DNA of 19,735 nucleotides from JBHOQX01 sp042408595 (GTDB lineage Bacteria > Chloroflexota > Chloroflexia > Chloroflexales > Roseiflexaceae). A program made the translations under genes and the position numbers. The stretch is taken from contig JBHOQX010000010.1 of assembly GCA_042408595.1 (NCBI GenBank), positions 1-19,735 of the forward strand, read 5' to 3'. Positions 1 through 9,122 of the stretch are shown in pieces. How positions within the stretch are numbered: position 1 is the first letter of the stretch; every line of letters begins with the position of its first letter. The notes below the pieces were generated by a model that was not told the DNA's origin, ran no database searches, and saw only the letters and a program-made list of their open reading frames with translations.

Positions 1-48
1 CGTGCCGCCTTCAGGCGGCGTCCGCGTACCGCCTGAAGGCGGCACGAC
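1..48. repeat. REP-like palindrome, copy 1
   Basis: A perfect 18-bp inverted repeat (1-18 with 29-46) surrounds a 10-nt loop. The right arm goes on to ACGAC-like sequence, so the left arm is probably cut by the window edge. A second copy with the same 20-bp arm design and 10-nt loop lies at 17116-17165. It could act as a terminator or a dispersed REP/MITE-like repeat. Confidence 0.75.
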
Positions 49-217
49 GTTGATCGTTACGAATCAGATAGGACTGCTGTGGCGTACCTAAAGTGCTCTG
101 GAGCGGGGGCATCGGGACCACCGCTGACACCGTGAGAAGAATACATTCCTGGCGGGCTGCGCTCGCCAAACCTTCCTTATCAGATCGGTTCTGAAGAGAG
201 TACGAAAGGATCAAGCC

Positions 218-943
<726 letters not shown>

Positions 944-949
944 TCGCGC

Positions 950-984
950 GGGGCCGCGGGGCGGCCTGGCCGCCCCGCGGCCCC
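950..984. terminator. GC hairpin after the ThuA gene
   Basis: A perfect 15-bp stem (950-964 with 970-984) closes a 5-nt loop CCTGG, seven bases after the ThuA stop codon. There is no U-tract. It lies between two convergent genes and may stop or stabilise both transcripts. Confidence 0.55.
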
Positions 985-986
985 TG

Positions 987-1027
987 GTTCGCCAGCTTCG
1001 CGGCGGCCCGCCGCGAAGCTGGCGAAC
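987..1027. terminator. Second GC hairpin between convergent genes
   Basis: A perfect 19-bp stem (987-1005 with 1009-1027) closes a 3-nt loop and follows the 950-984 hairpin directly. It lies 45 nt beyond the pckA stop codon, so it would fold in read-through from either gene. It could instead be a REP-like repeat. Confidence 0.55.
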
Positions 1028-1072
1028 GTTCTGAGCGGCCCCGCATCTCTCCGGCCTTCCCGACTGCTCACA

Positions 1073-2623
<1,551 letters not shown>

Positions 2624-2745
2624 TGACATCTCCTTGTTGCCCGCCGTTGGGCGTAACTCAGACGGTCAGACGGGGAATAGCGGGTGACTGCGATGCGCCC
2701 TCACCATGCTCCGCCCACCTGCTCCATGGGTCTGCCACGCGCTTT

Positions 2746-2815
2746 TGGTCTTGTCAAGCGTCGTTCGTCGTCTCGGACGCTTGTCGAAGGACGAGGCCGG
2801 AAGAGGGGAAGACCA
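2746..2815. repeat. Nested inverted repeat upstream of pckA
   Basis: The gap 2624-2890 holds no convincing gene. Within it TGGTCTT (2746-2752) pairs with AAGACCA (2809-2815) and, inside, AAGCGTC (2756-2762) pairs with GACGCTT (2776-2782). The sequence between is rich in GTCGTTCGTCGTC and GAAGGACGAGG words, like the heptamer hairpins elsewhere in the window. It may terminate the metallophosphoesterase transcript, whose stop is at 2891, or be another member of that repeat family. Confidence 0.45.
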
Positions 2816-2890
2816 GGAGAGGGTGCGCGCCTCCGCTGGCGGTCTCTTGGTCTTGCCGTCTCCGTGCTCGCTATCGTTCGCCGTCCGCGA

Positions 2891-3916
2891 CTACGTTCTG
2901 CGCAGCGGCAGGTCGAACCGGTCGCGCTCGACGCCCTCGATATCGTACACGACCATCGTTACCGCCCGCAGGCCGACCTCGCCGACGATGTAGTGGTAGA
3001 AATCCCCGCCCCAGCCGCTGTACGGGTACGAGCCGCTGGTGCCGGCGATCACTTGCACGACGCCGTTGATCGTCCGACGGTTGTACAGGTGCTCGTGGCC
3101 GGCGAGAAAGACCGTCGCGCCGTTGTCGCGCAGCAGCGCCCAGAGCCGGTCGCGCTCCTGCGGGTAAGCATCCAGCGATGAGCCGACGTGCGGGCCGACC
3201 GGGTAGGCCGGGTCGTGGGTGAAGACGACCGTCGCGCGGTTCGGGTTATCGCGCAGTTGGGCTGCGAGCCAGGTGAGCTGCGCCTCGCCGAGGCGGTGGG
3301 CCGCGCCGTAGGTCTCGGAGTTGAGCGAGATAAAGCGCACGCCGCCGTAGTCGAAGGCGTAGGCCAGGCGCTCCTGGCCGGGCGGGCCGTTGGCCGGCAG
3401 CTCCGGGAAGGCTTCCGCCAGCAGCGGCTGTGTCCACGCGCCGCTCTCGACATCGTGGTTGCCGGGCGTCGGCAGGATGTGCTTCGCGCCGAGCGGGGCG
3501 ACTGCGTCCTTCCAGTTGCGCCACTGCTGCCGCACGCTCGCCGGGTCGTTCAGCGACTTGACAAGATCGCCCAGGCCGATCACCACCGCCGGCCGCGCGT
3601 CTCGGGCCCGCGCGACGATCCGGTTCATCGTGGGCGGGGGCATGAGCCCGGACGTGCGGGTATCACCCAGGATGACGAAGCGCCAGGGGCCGGACGCGAC
3701 CGCCGGCAGATCGACCGCTGTCGGCGCGGCAGCCGGGGCGGCCGCCGGCGCTGGGATGGTAGGCGCCGGGGCGGGCGTGGCGGCGGGCGTGGGCAGCGCG
3801 GCCGTCGGCGCCGGGCGGGGCACGCTGGTGGCAGTCGCCGCTGTGGGTATCGCCAGCGGCTGGCCACAGGCGGCAAGCAGCGCCAGAGCAAGGAGCAGCA
3901 ATGTGAATCGGCGCAT
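2891..3916 (-). CDS. Lipoprotein metallophosphoesterase (calcineurin-like)
   Basis: A 341-aa cell-surface phosphoesterase of unknown substrate. A type II signal peptide ends in the lipobox LLAAC (Cys17). A Pro/Ala/Thr linker covers about 18-75, and the calcineurin-like domain follows. Its metal-binding blocks are in order: GDTR (84-87), GLGDLV with Asp117, GNHD (152-155), THD with His234, and GHEH (273-276). The first block has Arg where many members have His (GDxH), a common variant in this branch. The start has only a weak ribosome site but gives a proper signal peptide. It begins 30 nt after the DUF402 stop on the same strand, so the two are probably co-transcribed. Known members range from acid phosphatases to nucleotide phosphodiesterases. 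Confidence 0.88.
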   Translation of the reverse strand: MRRFTLLLLALALLAACGQPLAIPTAATATSVPRPAPTAALPTPAATPAPAPTIPAPAAAPAAAPTAVDLPAVASGPWRFVILGDTRTSGLMPPPTMNRIVARARDARPAVVIGLGDLVKSLNDPASVRQQWRNWKDAVAPLGAKHILPTPGNHDVESGAWTQPLLAEAFPELPANGPPGQERLAYAFDYGGVRFISLNSETYGAAHRLGEAQLTWLAAQLRDNPNRATVVFTHDPAYPVGPHVGSSLDAYPQERDRLWALLRDNGATVFLAGHEHLYNRRTINGVVQVIAGTSGSYPYSGWGGDFYHYIVGEVGLRAVTMVVYDIEGVERDRFDLPLRRT

Positions 3917-3946
3917 GGTTCTCTTTCCAGGTCGATGGCGCAGGGG

Positions 3947-4474
3947 TCAGAGGTGGGCGTCGCCGCCGATCGCCGGTTCGCTGGCGCCACCTGAACCCTG
4001 CGCTGCATCGAACGGCGGCGCGCCGCGTGCCGCCAGGCTGCGCAGTTCGTCGAGAGCGGCCAGGGCCGCGGCGTGGGCCGCCGGGTCGCTCCGCTCCAGC
4101 CCGCGCGCCGCGAACTCGTCCTCGTCCAGCACCAACACCCGGGCTCGATCCGGCGAGACGAACAGGTCGAGCTCCAGGTCCTCCGAGATAAGCTCGCCGT
4201 CGCGCAGCTCGGCCGGGCGGGTGATGTTGCAGTACCAGCCCTTCAGCGCGCCGTCCGGCCGGCGCACCTCGTTCACGTTGTACCAGCGGTCGGTATAGTA
4301 ATGCTCCGTGAAGCGGTCGCCCGGCTCGAAGCGCACGTAGCCCAGGTCGGTCGTCGGGAACTCCCAGCGCGCCGCGACGATCAGATGCGTCGGGCTGGCG
4401 CGCCGCAGCGCGCCGCGGTAGGTGATGGTTGCGTCTTTGCCGGGCTTCACCAGGCGCACGGTAATCGTTGACAT
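3947..4474 (-). CDS. DUF402-domain protein, possible nucleoside phosphate phosphatase
   Basis: A 175-aa soluble protein. The DUF402 barrel shows the typical blocks: YTDRWYNVNEVRRPDG, then LKGWYCNITRPAEL, then the acidic run EDLELDLFVSPD, which in studied members (for example S. aureus Ntdp and the FomD group) helps bind divalent metal for nucleotide hydrolysis. The C-terminal 45 residues are a variable helical tail. Substrate here is unknown. An extended -10 (TGGTATAGT) sits only 8 nt before the ATG, which has no Shine-Dalgarno sequence, so the mRNA is probably leaderless or nearly so. The start agrees with the family's N-terminus. First gene of a likely pair with the metallophosphoesterase. 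Confidence 0.85.
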   Translation of the reverse strand: MSTITVRLVKPGKDATITYRGALRRASPTHLIVAARWEFPTTDLGYVRFEPGDRFTEHYYTDRWYNVNEVRRPDGALKGWYCNITRPAELRDGELISEDLELDLFVSPDRARVLVLDEDEFAARGLERSDPAAHAAALAALDELRSLAARGAPPFDAAQGSGGASEPAIGGDAHL

Positions 4475-4482
4475 ACCGCGTC

Positions 4483-4491
4483 ACTATACCA
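4483..4491 (-). promoter_or_regulatory. Extended -10 of the DUF402 gene
   Basis: On the minus strand TGGTATAGT ends 8 nt before the ATG at 4474. A start site 6-8 nt downstream would fall on or next to the ATG, implying a leaderless mRNA. It is divergent from, and within 20 bp of, the 4503-4530 promoter. Confidence 0.55.
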
Positions 4492-4502
4492 CAAAAACGG
4501 GC

Positions 4503-4530
4503 TTGACATCCGGCGAAAAGGCGCTATAAT
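4503..4530 (+). promoter_or_regulatory. Near-consensus housekeeping promoter
   Basis: TTGACA (4503-4508) and TATAAT (4525-4530) are both perfect sigma70/SigA boxes with a 16-nt spacer, the strongest promoter in the window. Transcription should start near 4537 and run into the structured leader of the arginine decarboxylase gene. Confidence 0.88.
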
Positions 4531-4536
4531 AGCGCG

Positions 4537-4846
4537 TCGGTGAAGGATTTCACCGGTGGATTCGCGCCCCCGGCGCGCGGCCGACCGCCCGCAGGGCAAC
4601 TGGCCGAGGCGACAGCCAGAGTAGACGGTACGTTTGGTTCGCCGTCAGGGCTGGCTTTCCGGTTGGGCATTCCCCGAGGGAGTATGGACGGCACGGCCAA
4701 TTTAAGTCGCCGCGATCTGAGTCGCCGCGACGTGCTGAATCACCAGGCTGGTGGCTCGGCGCCTGCTGTCCTACCCGGAACCCGGCGGTAACGCCGCCCG
4801 CTGAACGGACCTCCGCGCCCCGCACCGCCCGGTGTGGGGCGTTTTT
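4537..4846 (+). ncRNA. Structured leader RNA or small RNA of unknown class
   Basis: About 310 nt lie between a perfect promoter and an intrinsic terminator, 160 nt before the arginine decarboxylase start. Local stems are visible: CGGTGAA/TTCACCG (4538-4555); AGCCAG/CTGGCT enclosing GACGG/CCGTC with an AGTA/AGGG internal loop (4614-4656); CACCA/TGGTG (4741-4753); and a 5-bp stem with the GNRA-type loop GTAA (4783-4796). An 11-bp direct repeat, AGTCGCCGCGA, occurs at 4705 and 4720. The arrangement suits a transcription-attenuation leader controlling speA, or an independent small RNA. I do not recognise a known riboswitch, T-box, RNase P, tmRNA, 6S or SRP consensus. The ends are estimated. Confidence 0.6.
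4816..4846 (+). terminator. Intrinsic terminator inside the speA leader
   Basis: An 11-bp stem with one G:U pair (4816-4826 with 4831-4841) and loop GCCC is followed at once by TTTTT (4842-4846). It is a textbook Rho-independent terminator, placed between the promoter and the arginine decarboxylase gene. Confidence 0.88.
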
Positions 4847-5005
4847 GCCCCCTCAGCCCGCCGTGGCGCTGATCGCCCGGTATGGCGCCTGGCGGCACCG
4901 CGCCGCCTTCTCGCCAATTCCCTGTGTTGCTGCTCTGTGAGGCCGGCCTGCGCCGCGCCGCTATGGGGCGTGCTTGTGCGCGCTCCGTTGAGGAGGGCTC
5001 CGAGG

Positions 5006-6565
5006 TTGAACAACCAGACTTATCAGGACTACATTGAGCGTCGTTACGGCATTGGGTCCGATGGGTCACTGAACGATTTTATCAGCCGGCGCGATGGCCG
5101 GCTGCTGCTGGCGGATACCGTCGATCTGAGCGCGCTGGTCGAGCGCTATGGCGCGCCGCTGGAGGTCGCCTACTGCCCGCTGATCACCACGCAGGTGACG
5201 CGGATGCAGGGCTGGGCTGCGGCGGCGCGCGCGCGCGCCGGCTACGGCGGCGCGTTTCTGTACGCGTACGCGACCAAGGCGAACTTCGCCGAGGAGGTGG
5301 TGCGGACGGCGCTGGACGCGGGCGCGCATTACGAGACGTCGGCGGCCGGAGATGTGGTGATCGCACACATGCTCTGGCGGCAGGGCGTGCTGCCGGACGA
5401 CCGCTACATCTTTTGCAACGGTTCGAAGGAGGCGGCCTACCTGGATGCGATCGTCGCGCTGCGCCGCGCCGGCTGCGAGCGGGTCGTGCCGATCCTGGAC
5501 GATCTGGACGAGCTGGAGGGGCTGCTGGCGCGCTGCGATCTGCCGCTGCTGCTGGGCGTGCGCGAGCGCCATCCGGCGGACGTGGTCGATCCGGCGCACC
5601 CCGGCGGCGAGCGCTTCGGCTTGACGCCGACGGAGATCGCGCGGGTCGCGGCGCGGCTGGAGGGCACCCCCCACCGCCTGGTGCTCTATCACGCGATGGT
5701 CGGCAGCCAGATGGAAGATGGGGACGGCTGGATGACGCGGCTGGCGCGCTCGGTTGAGGCGTATGCCCGGTTGCGTCGGCGCGTGCCATCGCTCGGGATG
5801 TTCAACTTCGGCGGCGGGATGCCGACCAGCGCCTACGACCTCAGCTTTCGCTTCGACTACGAGGGCTTTCTGGCCCGGCTCTTCGCGACCGTCGCGGCGG
5901 CCTGCGCGGAGCACGGCGTGCCGCAGCCGGATGTGATCGGCGAGTTCGGGCGCTACACCGTCGCGTCGCATAATGTCTTTCTGCTGGAAGTCGGCGCGGT
6001 GAAGGAGGGGCAGGCCGGCGCGCCACCGTGGTACCTGGTGAACGGCAGCCTGATGGTCTCGCTGCCAGACGCGCTGATCGTCGAGGGACAGCAGTTCATC
6101 ACGCTGCCGCTGGACGGCTGGGAGGCGCCGGTGCGCGGCGTGCGGCTGGCGGGGCGGCGCACCTGCGACTCGGACGACGTGTTTCCGCGCCCGTCGCAGC
6201 CGCCGCTGCCGCTGCCGGCGACCGACGGGGGGCTGGTGGTGGCGTTCTTCGGCGTAGGAGCCTACCAGCAGATGATCAGCGGGCGGGGCGGGGCGCACCA
6301 CTGCCTCAGCCCGGAGATGCGCCGGGTCGTGATCGAGCGCGACGGCGACGCGCTGGTGGTGCGCGAGGTCGCGCCGCAAGGCCTGGGGCAGATTATGGAG
6401 CTGCTGGGCTATGGGCGCGAGACGCTCGCCATGCCGCAGCGCGCGCTGGCACAGGAGCGGGTCGCGCTGGAGGCGCCGCGCAGCCGGATCGCACGCCGGC
6501 GGACGTTCGCCTCGCCGCGGCGCTGGAGAGCGCCGGCGCGGCCGGGGGTGAGCGGCGCGGCGTAG
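5006..6565 (+). CDS. speA: Arginine decarboxylase, fold-III PLP enzyme
   Basis: Predicted to decarboxylate arginine to agmatine, the first step of the agmatine route to polyamines. At 519 aa it resembles the shorter biosynthetic arginine decarboxylases of Bacteroidetes type rather than the ~650-aa E. coli SpeA. Visible are the PLP lysine in YATKAN (Lys91), the phosphate-binding GGGMP (269-273), IGEFGRYTVASHN (311-323), the CDSDD active-site cysteine block (387-391) and GVGAYQ (416-421). The start is TTG at 5006, chosen because AGGAGG lies 9 nt upstream and MNNQTYQDYIERRYG fits the family; the open frame upstream to 4832 crosses the terminator. Diaminopimelate or another amino-acid decarboxylase is less likely. 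Expression probably depends on reading through the leader terminator. Confidence 0.82.
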   Translation: MNNQTYQDYIERRYGIGSDGSLNDFISRRDGRLLLADTVDLSALVERYGAPLEVAYCPLITTQVTRMQGWAAAARARAGYGGAFLYAYATKANFAEEVVRTALDAGAHYETSAAGDVVIAHMLWRQGVLPDDRYIFCNGSKEAAYLDAIVALRRAGCERVVPILDDLDELEGLLARCDLPLLLGVRERHPADVVDPAHPGGERFGLTPTEIARVAARLEGTPHRLVLYHAMVGSQMEDGDGWMTRLARSVEAYARLRRRVPSLGMFNFGGGMPTSAYDLSFRFDYEGFLARLFATVAAACAEHGVPQPDVIGEFGRYTVASHNVFLLEVGAVKEGQAGAPPWYLVNGSLMVSLPDALIVEGQQFITLPLDGWEAPVRGVRLAGRRTCDSDDVFPRPSQPPLPLPATDGGLVVAFFGVGAYQQMISGRGGAHHCLSPEMRRVVIERDGDALVVREVAPQGLGQIMELLGYGRETLAMPQRALAQERVALEAPRSRIARRRTFASPRRWRAPARPGVSGAA

Positions 6566-6604
6566 CGCGGCGCGCAGCGCACATCGGGCAGCGAAACGGC
6601 GCGG

Positions 6605-6775
6605 AGTGCGGGCGCCGCCCGCGTCTGGGCGCGTCGTCTTGGTACGAGCGGGGCCGAGGTGCTGCGCAGCTATCCTACGCTGCGCGCCGAAGGTCTCGCG
6701 AGCGCCTGGGCGTACGCGTGTGCCCACCAAGACGCAATCGAACAGCAGATCCTTGAGAACACGAGCGCCGAGTGA
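6605..6775 (+). pseudogene. DUF433 antitoxin remnant (5' end missing)
   Basis: The frame ending at the TGA at 6773-6775 reads RVWARRLGTSGAEVLRSYP, then TLRAEGLASAWAYACAHQ and DAIEQQILEN. This matches the C-terminal two thirds of DUF433 (VapB45-like) antitoxins: the YPTL turn, the A-W-A-Y helix and the closing I-x-x-x-I-x-EN. No start codon or N-terminal strand is visible, so the 5' end is lost or degraded. The left boundary given is approximate. Its stop overlaps the next ATG as TGATG, the coupling usual for this toxin-antitoxin pair. Confidence 0.6.
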
Positions 6776-6897
6776 TGGCTCGGCTTTGCGTCAACGACCA
6801 TGCCCCTTGCCGGTAGTGGAGAAACTGCGCCGATGGGGGCGTGATGTTCGGACAATCTACGAGAGCAAGCGTGCCAGCATTGTAGTGCCGGATGAGT
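6775..6897 (+). pseudogene. DUF5615 PIN-like toxin remnant (frameshift and truncation)
   Basis: The ATG at 6775 reads MARLCVNDHA, the usual start of DUF5615 PIN-like toxins, but reaches a TAG at 6814. In the frame starting at 6804 the family sequence continues: PLPVVEKLRRWGRDVRTIYE, then SKRASIVVPDE. The two pieces join if one base has been lost near the CCCC run at 6803-6806. After VVPDE the similarity ends where the cupredoxin gene's 3' end begins, so the catalytic C-terminal half is missing. It is therefore dead as a toxin. The antitoxin remnant lies directly upstream, overlapping by one base. Confidence 0.62.
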
Positions 6898-7281
6898 TCA
6901 GGATCCGGCATTATTTGCGACGATCGGCAGAAAGACACGGTAGTCGACTCGAATGACGCCCTGCATGTTGCTGTGGAACCGGCAAACGTAGCTGTAGACG
7001 CCGATTGTATGAAACGTCGCCTGGTAGGTATCGCCGCGCCCCAATGCCCCCGAGTCTGGCGGGCCGCTGTCGAAGGTCACCGTATGCGATGTCGCGTCCT
7101 GGTTTGTCCAAACCACAACATCGCCCGGACGGATCGCCAGATCGCCCGGCTGGAACGCGAAGTCCACAATCGCGACATTGTGCGGTGGGGGCGCGGCGGC
7201 GGCGGCGGGTAGCAGGGCAGCACAGAGCGCGATAAGCCCGGCCAACATGAGGGCAGGCCGGCAAGGGCGGCCAGGTGACAT
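6898..7281 (-). CDS. Secreted plastocyanin-like cupredoxin
   Basis: A 127-aa exported type I copper protein, likely an electron carrier or copper binder outside the membrane. A signal peptide covers about 1-30 (hydrophobic core then AAAAA). The cupredoxin domain shows FQPGDLAIRPGDVVVWTNQD, His66 in SHTV, and the ligand cluster CRFHSNM (Cys100, His103, Met106). This short C-x2-H-x2-M spacing is seen in plastocyanin/amicyanin-like families. The protein ends in YRVFLPIVANNAGS, resembling the LPLV-type tails I recall on many Chloroflexota exported proteins. The start at 7281 is set by GGGAG 6 nt upstream; upstream in-frame ATGs would bury the signal peptide. Confidence 0.87.
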   Translation of the reverse strand: MSPGRPCRPALMLAGLIALCAALLPAAAAAPPPHNVAIVDFAFQPGDLAIRPGDVVVWTNQDATSHTVTFDSGPPDSGALGRGDTYQATFHTIGVYSYVCRFHSNMQGVIRVDYRVFLPIVANNAGS

Positions 7282-7338
7282 ACGTTGCTCCCGTGTTGCT
7301 GCAATTGATGGCCGACGTATAACACCTGTCAGCCGCGT

Positions 7339-7348
7339 TGTGATCACA
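7339..7348. promoter_or_regulatory. TGTGATCACA palindrome upstream of the cupredoxin gene
   Basis: A perfect 10-bp palindrome, 58 nt upstream of the cupredoxin ATG. A TATAC-like -10 lies between them on the minus strand, so the site would overlap or adjoin the -35. The TGTGA/TCACA halves recall CRP/FNR-type sites, but the spacing is zero rather than six, so the regulator is unknown. The rest of 7282-7446 holds nothing recognisable. Confidence 0.3.
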
Positions 7349-7446
7349 GGCGCGCCGGGTAGATTCTGACGATCGCGGCCTTTCGCCGCCATGCGCCACA
7401 GCACGCGTCAAAGCGCCCGGCTGCGTTACCAGGCCCGCTTCGCTGG

Positions 7447-8622
7447 CTACCGCACCCGCGCCGCGCCCTGCTGCTCGGCGTAGCCGGTGAGTTCGACGTA
7501 GCCCGCGCCGGTGACGGGCGCGCCCGCAGCTTCCCCATCGATCCGCACCGCCCCCTCCCAGTAGACCACCGCCAACGGCAGCTCCTGGTTGGGCAGATAG
7601 GGTATGATGCGCAGGTCCAGCCCGGTGGCCGGCACGCGCAGCCGCCAGCCGGAGGGGTAGGTCGCGCCGCTGTGCGGGCTGCGCCACTGGCCGAGCACAT
7701 CCAACTGCACGTCGTCGCGGGCGAGCCGCCGGGCGCTGCCGTCCGCCGCGACGAGCAGGCCGCCACTGTACGGGTCGGCCGTGCCATCCTTTAGCCGCAG
7801 CCGATAGAACATCAGGTCGCGCCCATCGGACAACTGAAGGGCAAACCAGTCCCAGCCGGCCTGGTCCGGCCCGAGCGCGCTGGTGCTCCACTCGCGGTCC
7901 ATCCAGCTTAGCCCGTGCACCGTGTGGCGCGCCCCGCCAGCCTGCACTGTGCCGCTGGTCGGCATGCGGGTGAGCGAGTAGTAGTACGAGGCGTTGCCTG
8001 GCTCGGCGCTCTTCTGGCTCAGGCCGCGGTCGCCCTGGAGCACCGGGGGCTTGCCGCTCTCCAGCGTCAGGTCGATCGCCAGGTCGCCCTCGGCGGCATG
8101 GAGGCGCATCGGCAGGCCCTGCGGCCCCGCCCCCGTCGCCGACCAGTCGTCCAGCCAGACGCGGAACGGCTCGCCCTGGGCGCCGGCCAACCCGGCGGCC
8201 CCGCGGCTGAAGCGATCAAAGGCGGCGAACCGGCCCGTGGCGACATCCGCCAGCGCGAAATGCGCCATGTAGATGCTGTTCGCCGCGAAATCGGACGGGC
8301 GCCGCGGCGCGCCGGGGGCCAGCCCGAAGCGAAAGAAGGTGAGCTGATAGCCGAAATGCCGCCCATCGGCGGTGTCGAGGTTACCGGTGTAGTACCACCA
8401 CTCGGCGGCGAACTCCTCGTGTGGGCCGTGGTCGCGCGGGAAGGTGAAGGGGCGCGGCGCGAGCGCGCGGGCGAACGGCTGTCCCGCGCCGCCGCTCAGC
8501 GCCTCGGCGAGCGTCAGCCGGGCGGGCGGCGCGGCGGGCGCGGCAGGGGCGCAGGCGGCCAGGATGAGGACGAAGGACGAAAGACGAAGGACGAAAGCAG
8601 GCCAGTGGCCGGGTTTACCCAT
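7447..8622 (-). CDS. AttH/CrtC-like lipocalin-type lipoprotein
   Basis: A 391-aa predicted lipoprotein of the AttH/carotenoid 1,2-hydratase-like superfamily. The hallmark FPRDHGPHEEFAAEWWYYTG lies at about 61-80, followed by FGYQLTFFRFGLAP and later HGLSWMDREWST and WDWFALQLSDGRDLMFYRL. Such genes commonly sit beside FtsX-type ABC transporters, as here, and may handle an exported lipid or isoprenoid; no reaction can be assigned. The ATG at 8622 has GAGG 6 nt upstream and overlaps the last 8 bases of the S23 gene (ATGGGTAA), suggesting translational coupling. Its signal peptide core (AFVLRLSSFVL) is encoded by the heptamer array at 8568-8597, followed by lipobox LAAC (Cys24). An earlier ATG at 8655 is possible. 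Confidence 0.82.
   Translation of the reverse strand: MGKPGHWPAFVLRLSSFVLILAACAPAAPAAPPARLTLAEALSGGAGQPFARALAPRPFTFPRDHGPHEEFAAEWWYYTGNLDTADGRHFGYQLTFFRFGLAPGAPRRPSDFAANSIYMAHFALADVATGRFAAFDRFSRGAAGLAGAQGEPFRVWLDDWSATGAGPQGLPMRLHAAEGDLAIDLTLESGKPPVLQGDRGLSQKSAEPGNASYYYSLTRMPTSGTVQAGGARHTVHGLSWMDREWSTSALGPDQAGWDWFALQLSDGRDLMFYRLRLKDGTADPYSGGLLVAADGSARRLARDDVQLDVLGQWRSPHSGATYPSGWRLRVPATGLDLRIIPYLPNQELPLAVVYWEGAVRIDGEAAGAPVTGAGYVELTGYAEQQGAARVR
8568..8597. repeat. Heptamer array, left arm of the S23 unit
   Basis: Reads GGACGAA, GGACGAA, AGACGAA, GGACGAA, AG on the plus strand. It is the inverted partner of 9123-9152 and lies inside the start of the AttH-like gene. Confidence 0.9.
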
Positions 8623-9046
8623 CTTGCGCCTCATCGTCTTCTGGTTCAGTTTCATAGGTGGCTGATTGCTCCCGGAGCCAGTTCTGGTTTGGATCGACCG
8701 TGCGGCGCAGTGTATGTAGACGCGCTACCAGGCTCTCCGCCTCACGATACGCACGCCGCAACAGTTCCTCGTCGTATGGCAATTTGCGATGGCGAATGAT
8801 ATGCTGGCAGGCAACGGTTTCAATCAATGAGCGAATGGCGAGACCAAGAAATCGTGCCTGCTCGGCATCGGTCTGGCTTGTGGAACCTTCAGCGATGTTA
8901 AGCGCAACCGATGTTGCAGCACGGCGTATCTGCGACTTCAGGTTGTATTCTTCACTTGGAGGCAGGCGATTTGCGATCTCATCGATGAGCAGAATGTAAT
9001 TCAGCGCAGCCTGCCAGACTTCCAGCTTCTCGAATTTGAACGGCAT
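8615..9046 (-). CDS. S23-type four-helix-bundle protein
   Basis: A 143-aa all-helical protein of the four-helix-bundle/S23 family, first known from intervening sequences in 23S rRNA genes and related in fold to the Avd protein of diversity-generating retroelements. The signature is clear: FEKLEVWQAALNYILLIDEI, then LPPSEEYNLKSQIRRAATSV, ALNIAEGSTSQTDAEQARFL and a closing helix. Members form ring-like multimers with basic surfaces thought to bind nucleic acid; the true role is unknown. The start is supported by AGGA 7 nt upstream. Its stop overlaps the AttH-like start. Base composition is lower in GC than its neighbours, a sign of transfer. No rRNA or reverse transcriptase is nearby. Confidence 0.9.
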   Translation of the reverse strand: MPFKFEKLEVWQAALNYILLIDEIANRLPPSEEYNLKSQIRRAATSVALNIAEGSTSQTDAEQARFLGLAIRSLIETVACQHIIRHRKLPYDEELLRRAYREAESLVARLHTLRRTVDPNQNWLREQSATYETEPEDDEAQDG

Positions 9047-9122
9047 GATTGCTTCCTACACATCGTAACATTGCCATTATGCTCTTTTCCATTGAATCAG
9101 AGCATCTCGTCGGTACAGCTTA

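Noticed and set aside
4540..4791. 83-aa reading frame inside the leader
   Set aside because: GTG start with no ribosome site, composition set by the stems, and it ends just before the terminator. It is unlikely to be a real protein, though a short leader peptide cannot be fully excluded.
4537..4846. Known RNA class for the speA leader (T-box, lysine or cobalamin riboswitch, RNase P, tmRNA, 6S, SRP)
   Set aside because: GGCGGTAACGCC recalls a T-box core but lacks the UGG that binds the tRNA end. AGTA in a stem recalls a lysine riboswitch, but its other conserved blocks are absent. No RNase P, tmRNA, 6S or SRP hallmark was found.
7339..7348. Classical CRP site
   Set aside because: The half-sites TGTGA and TCACA are adjacent, whereas CRP/FNR sites need a 4-6 bp centre. 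It was kept only as a low-confidence palindrome.
8568..8597. CRISPR array
   Set aside because: Units are 7 bp in direct contact with no spacers, and no cas gene is present.
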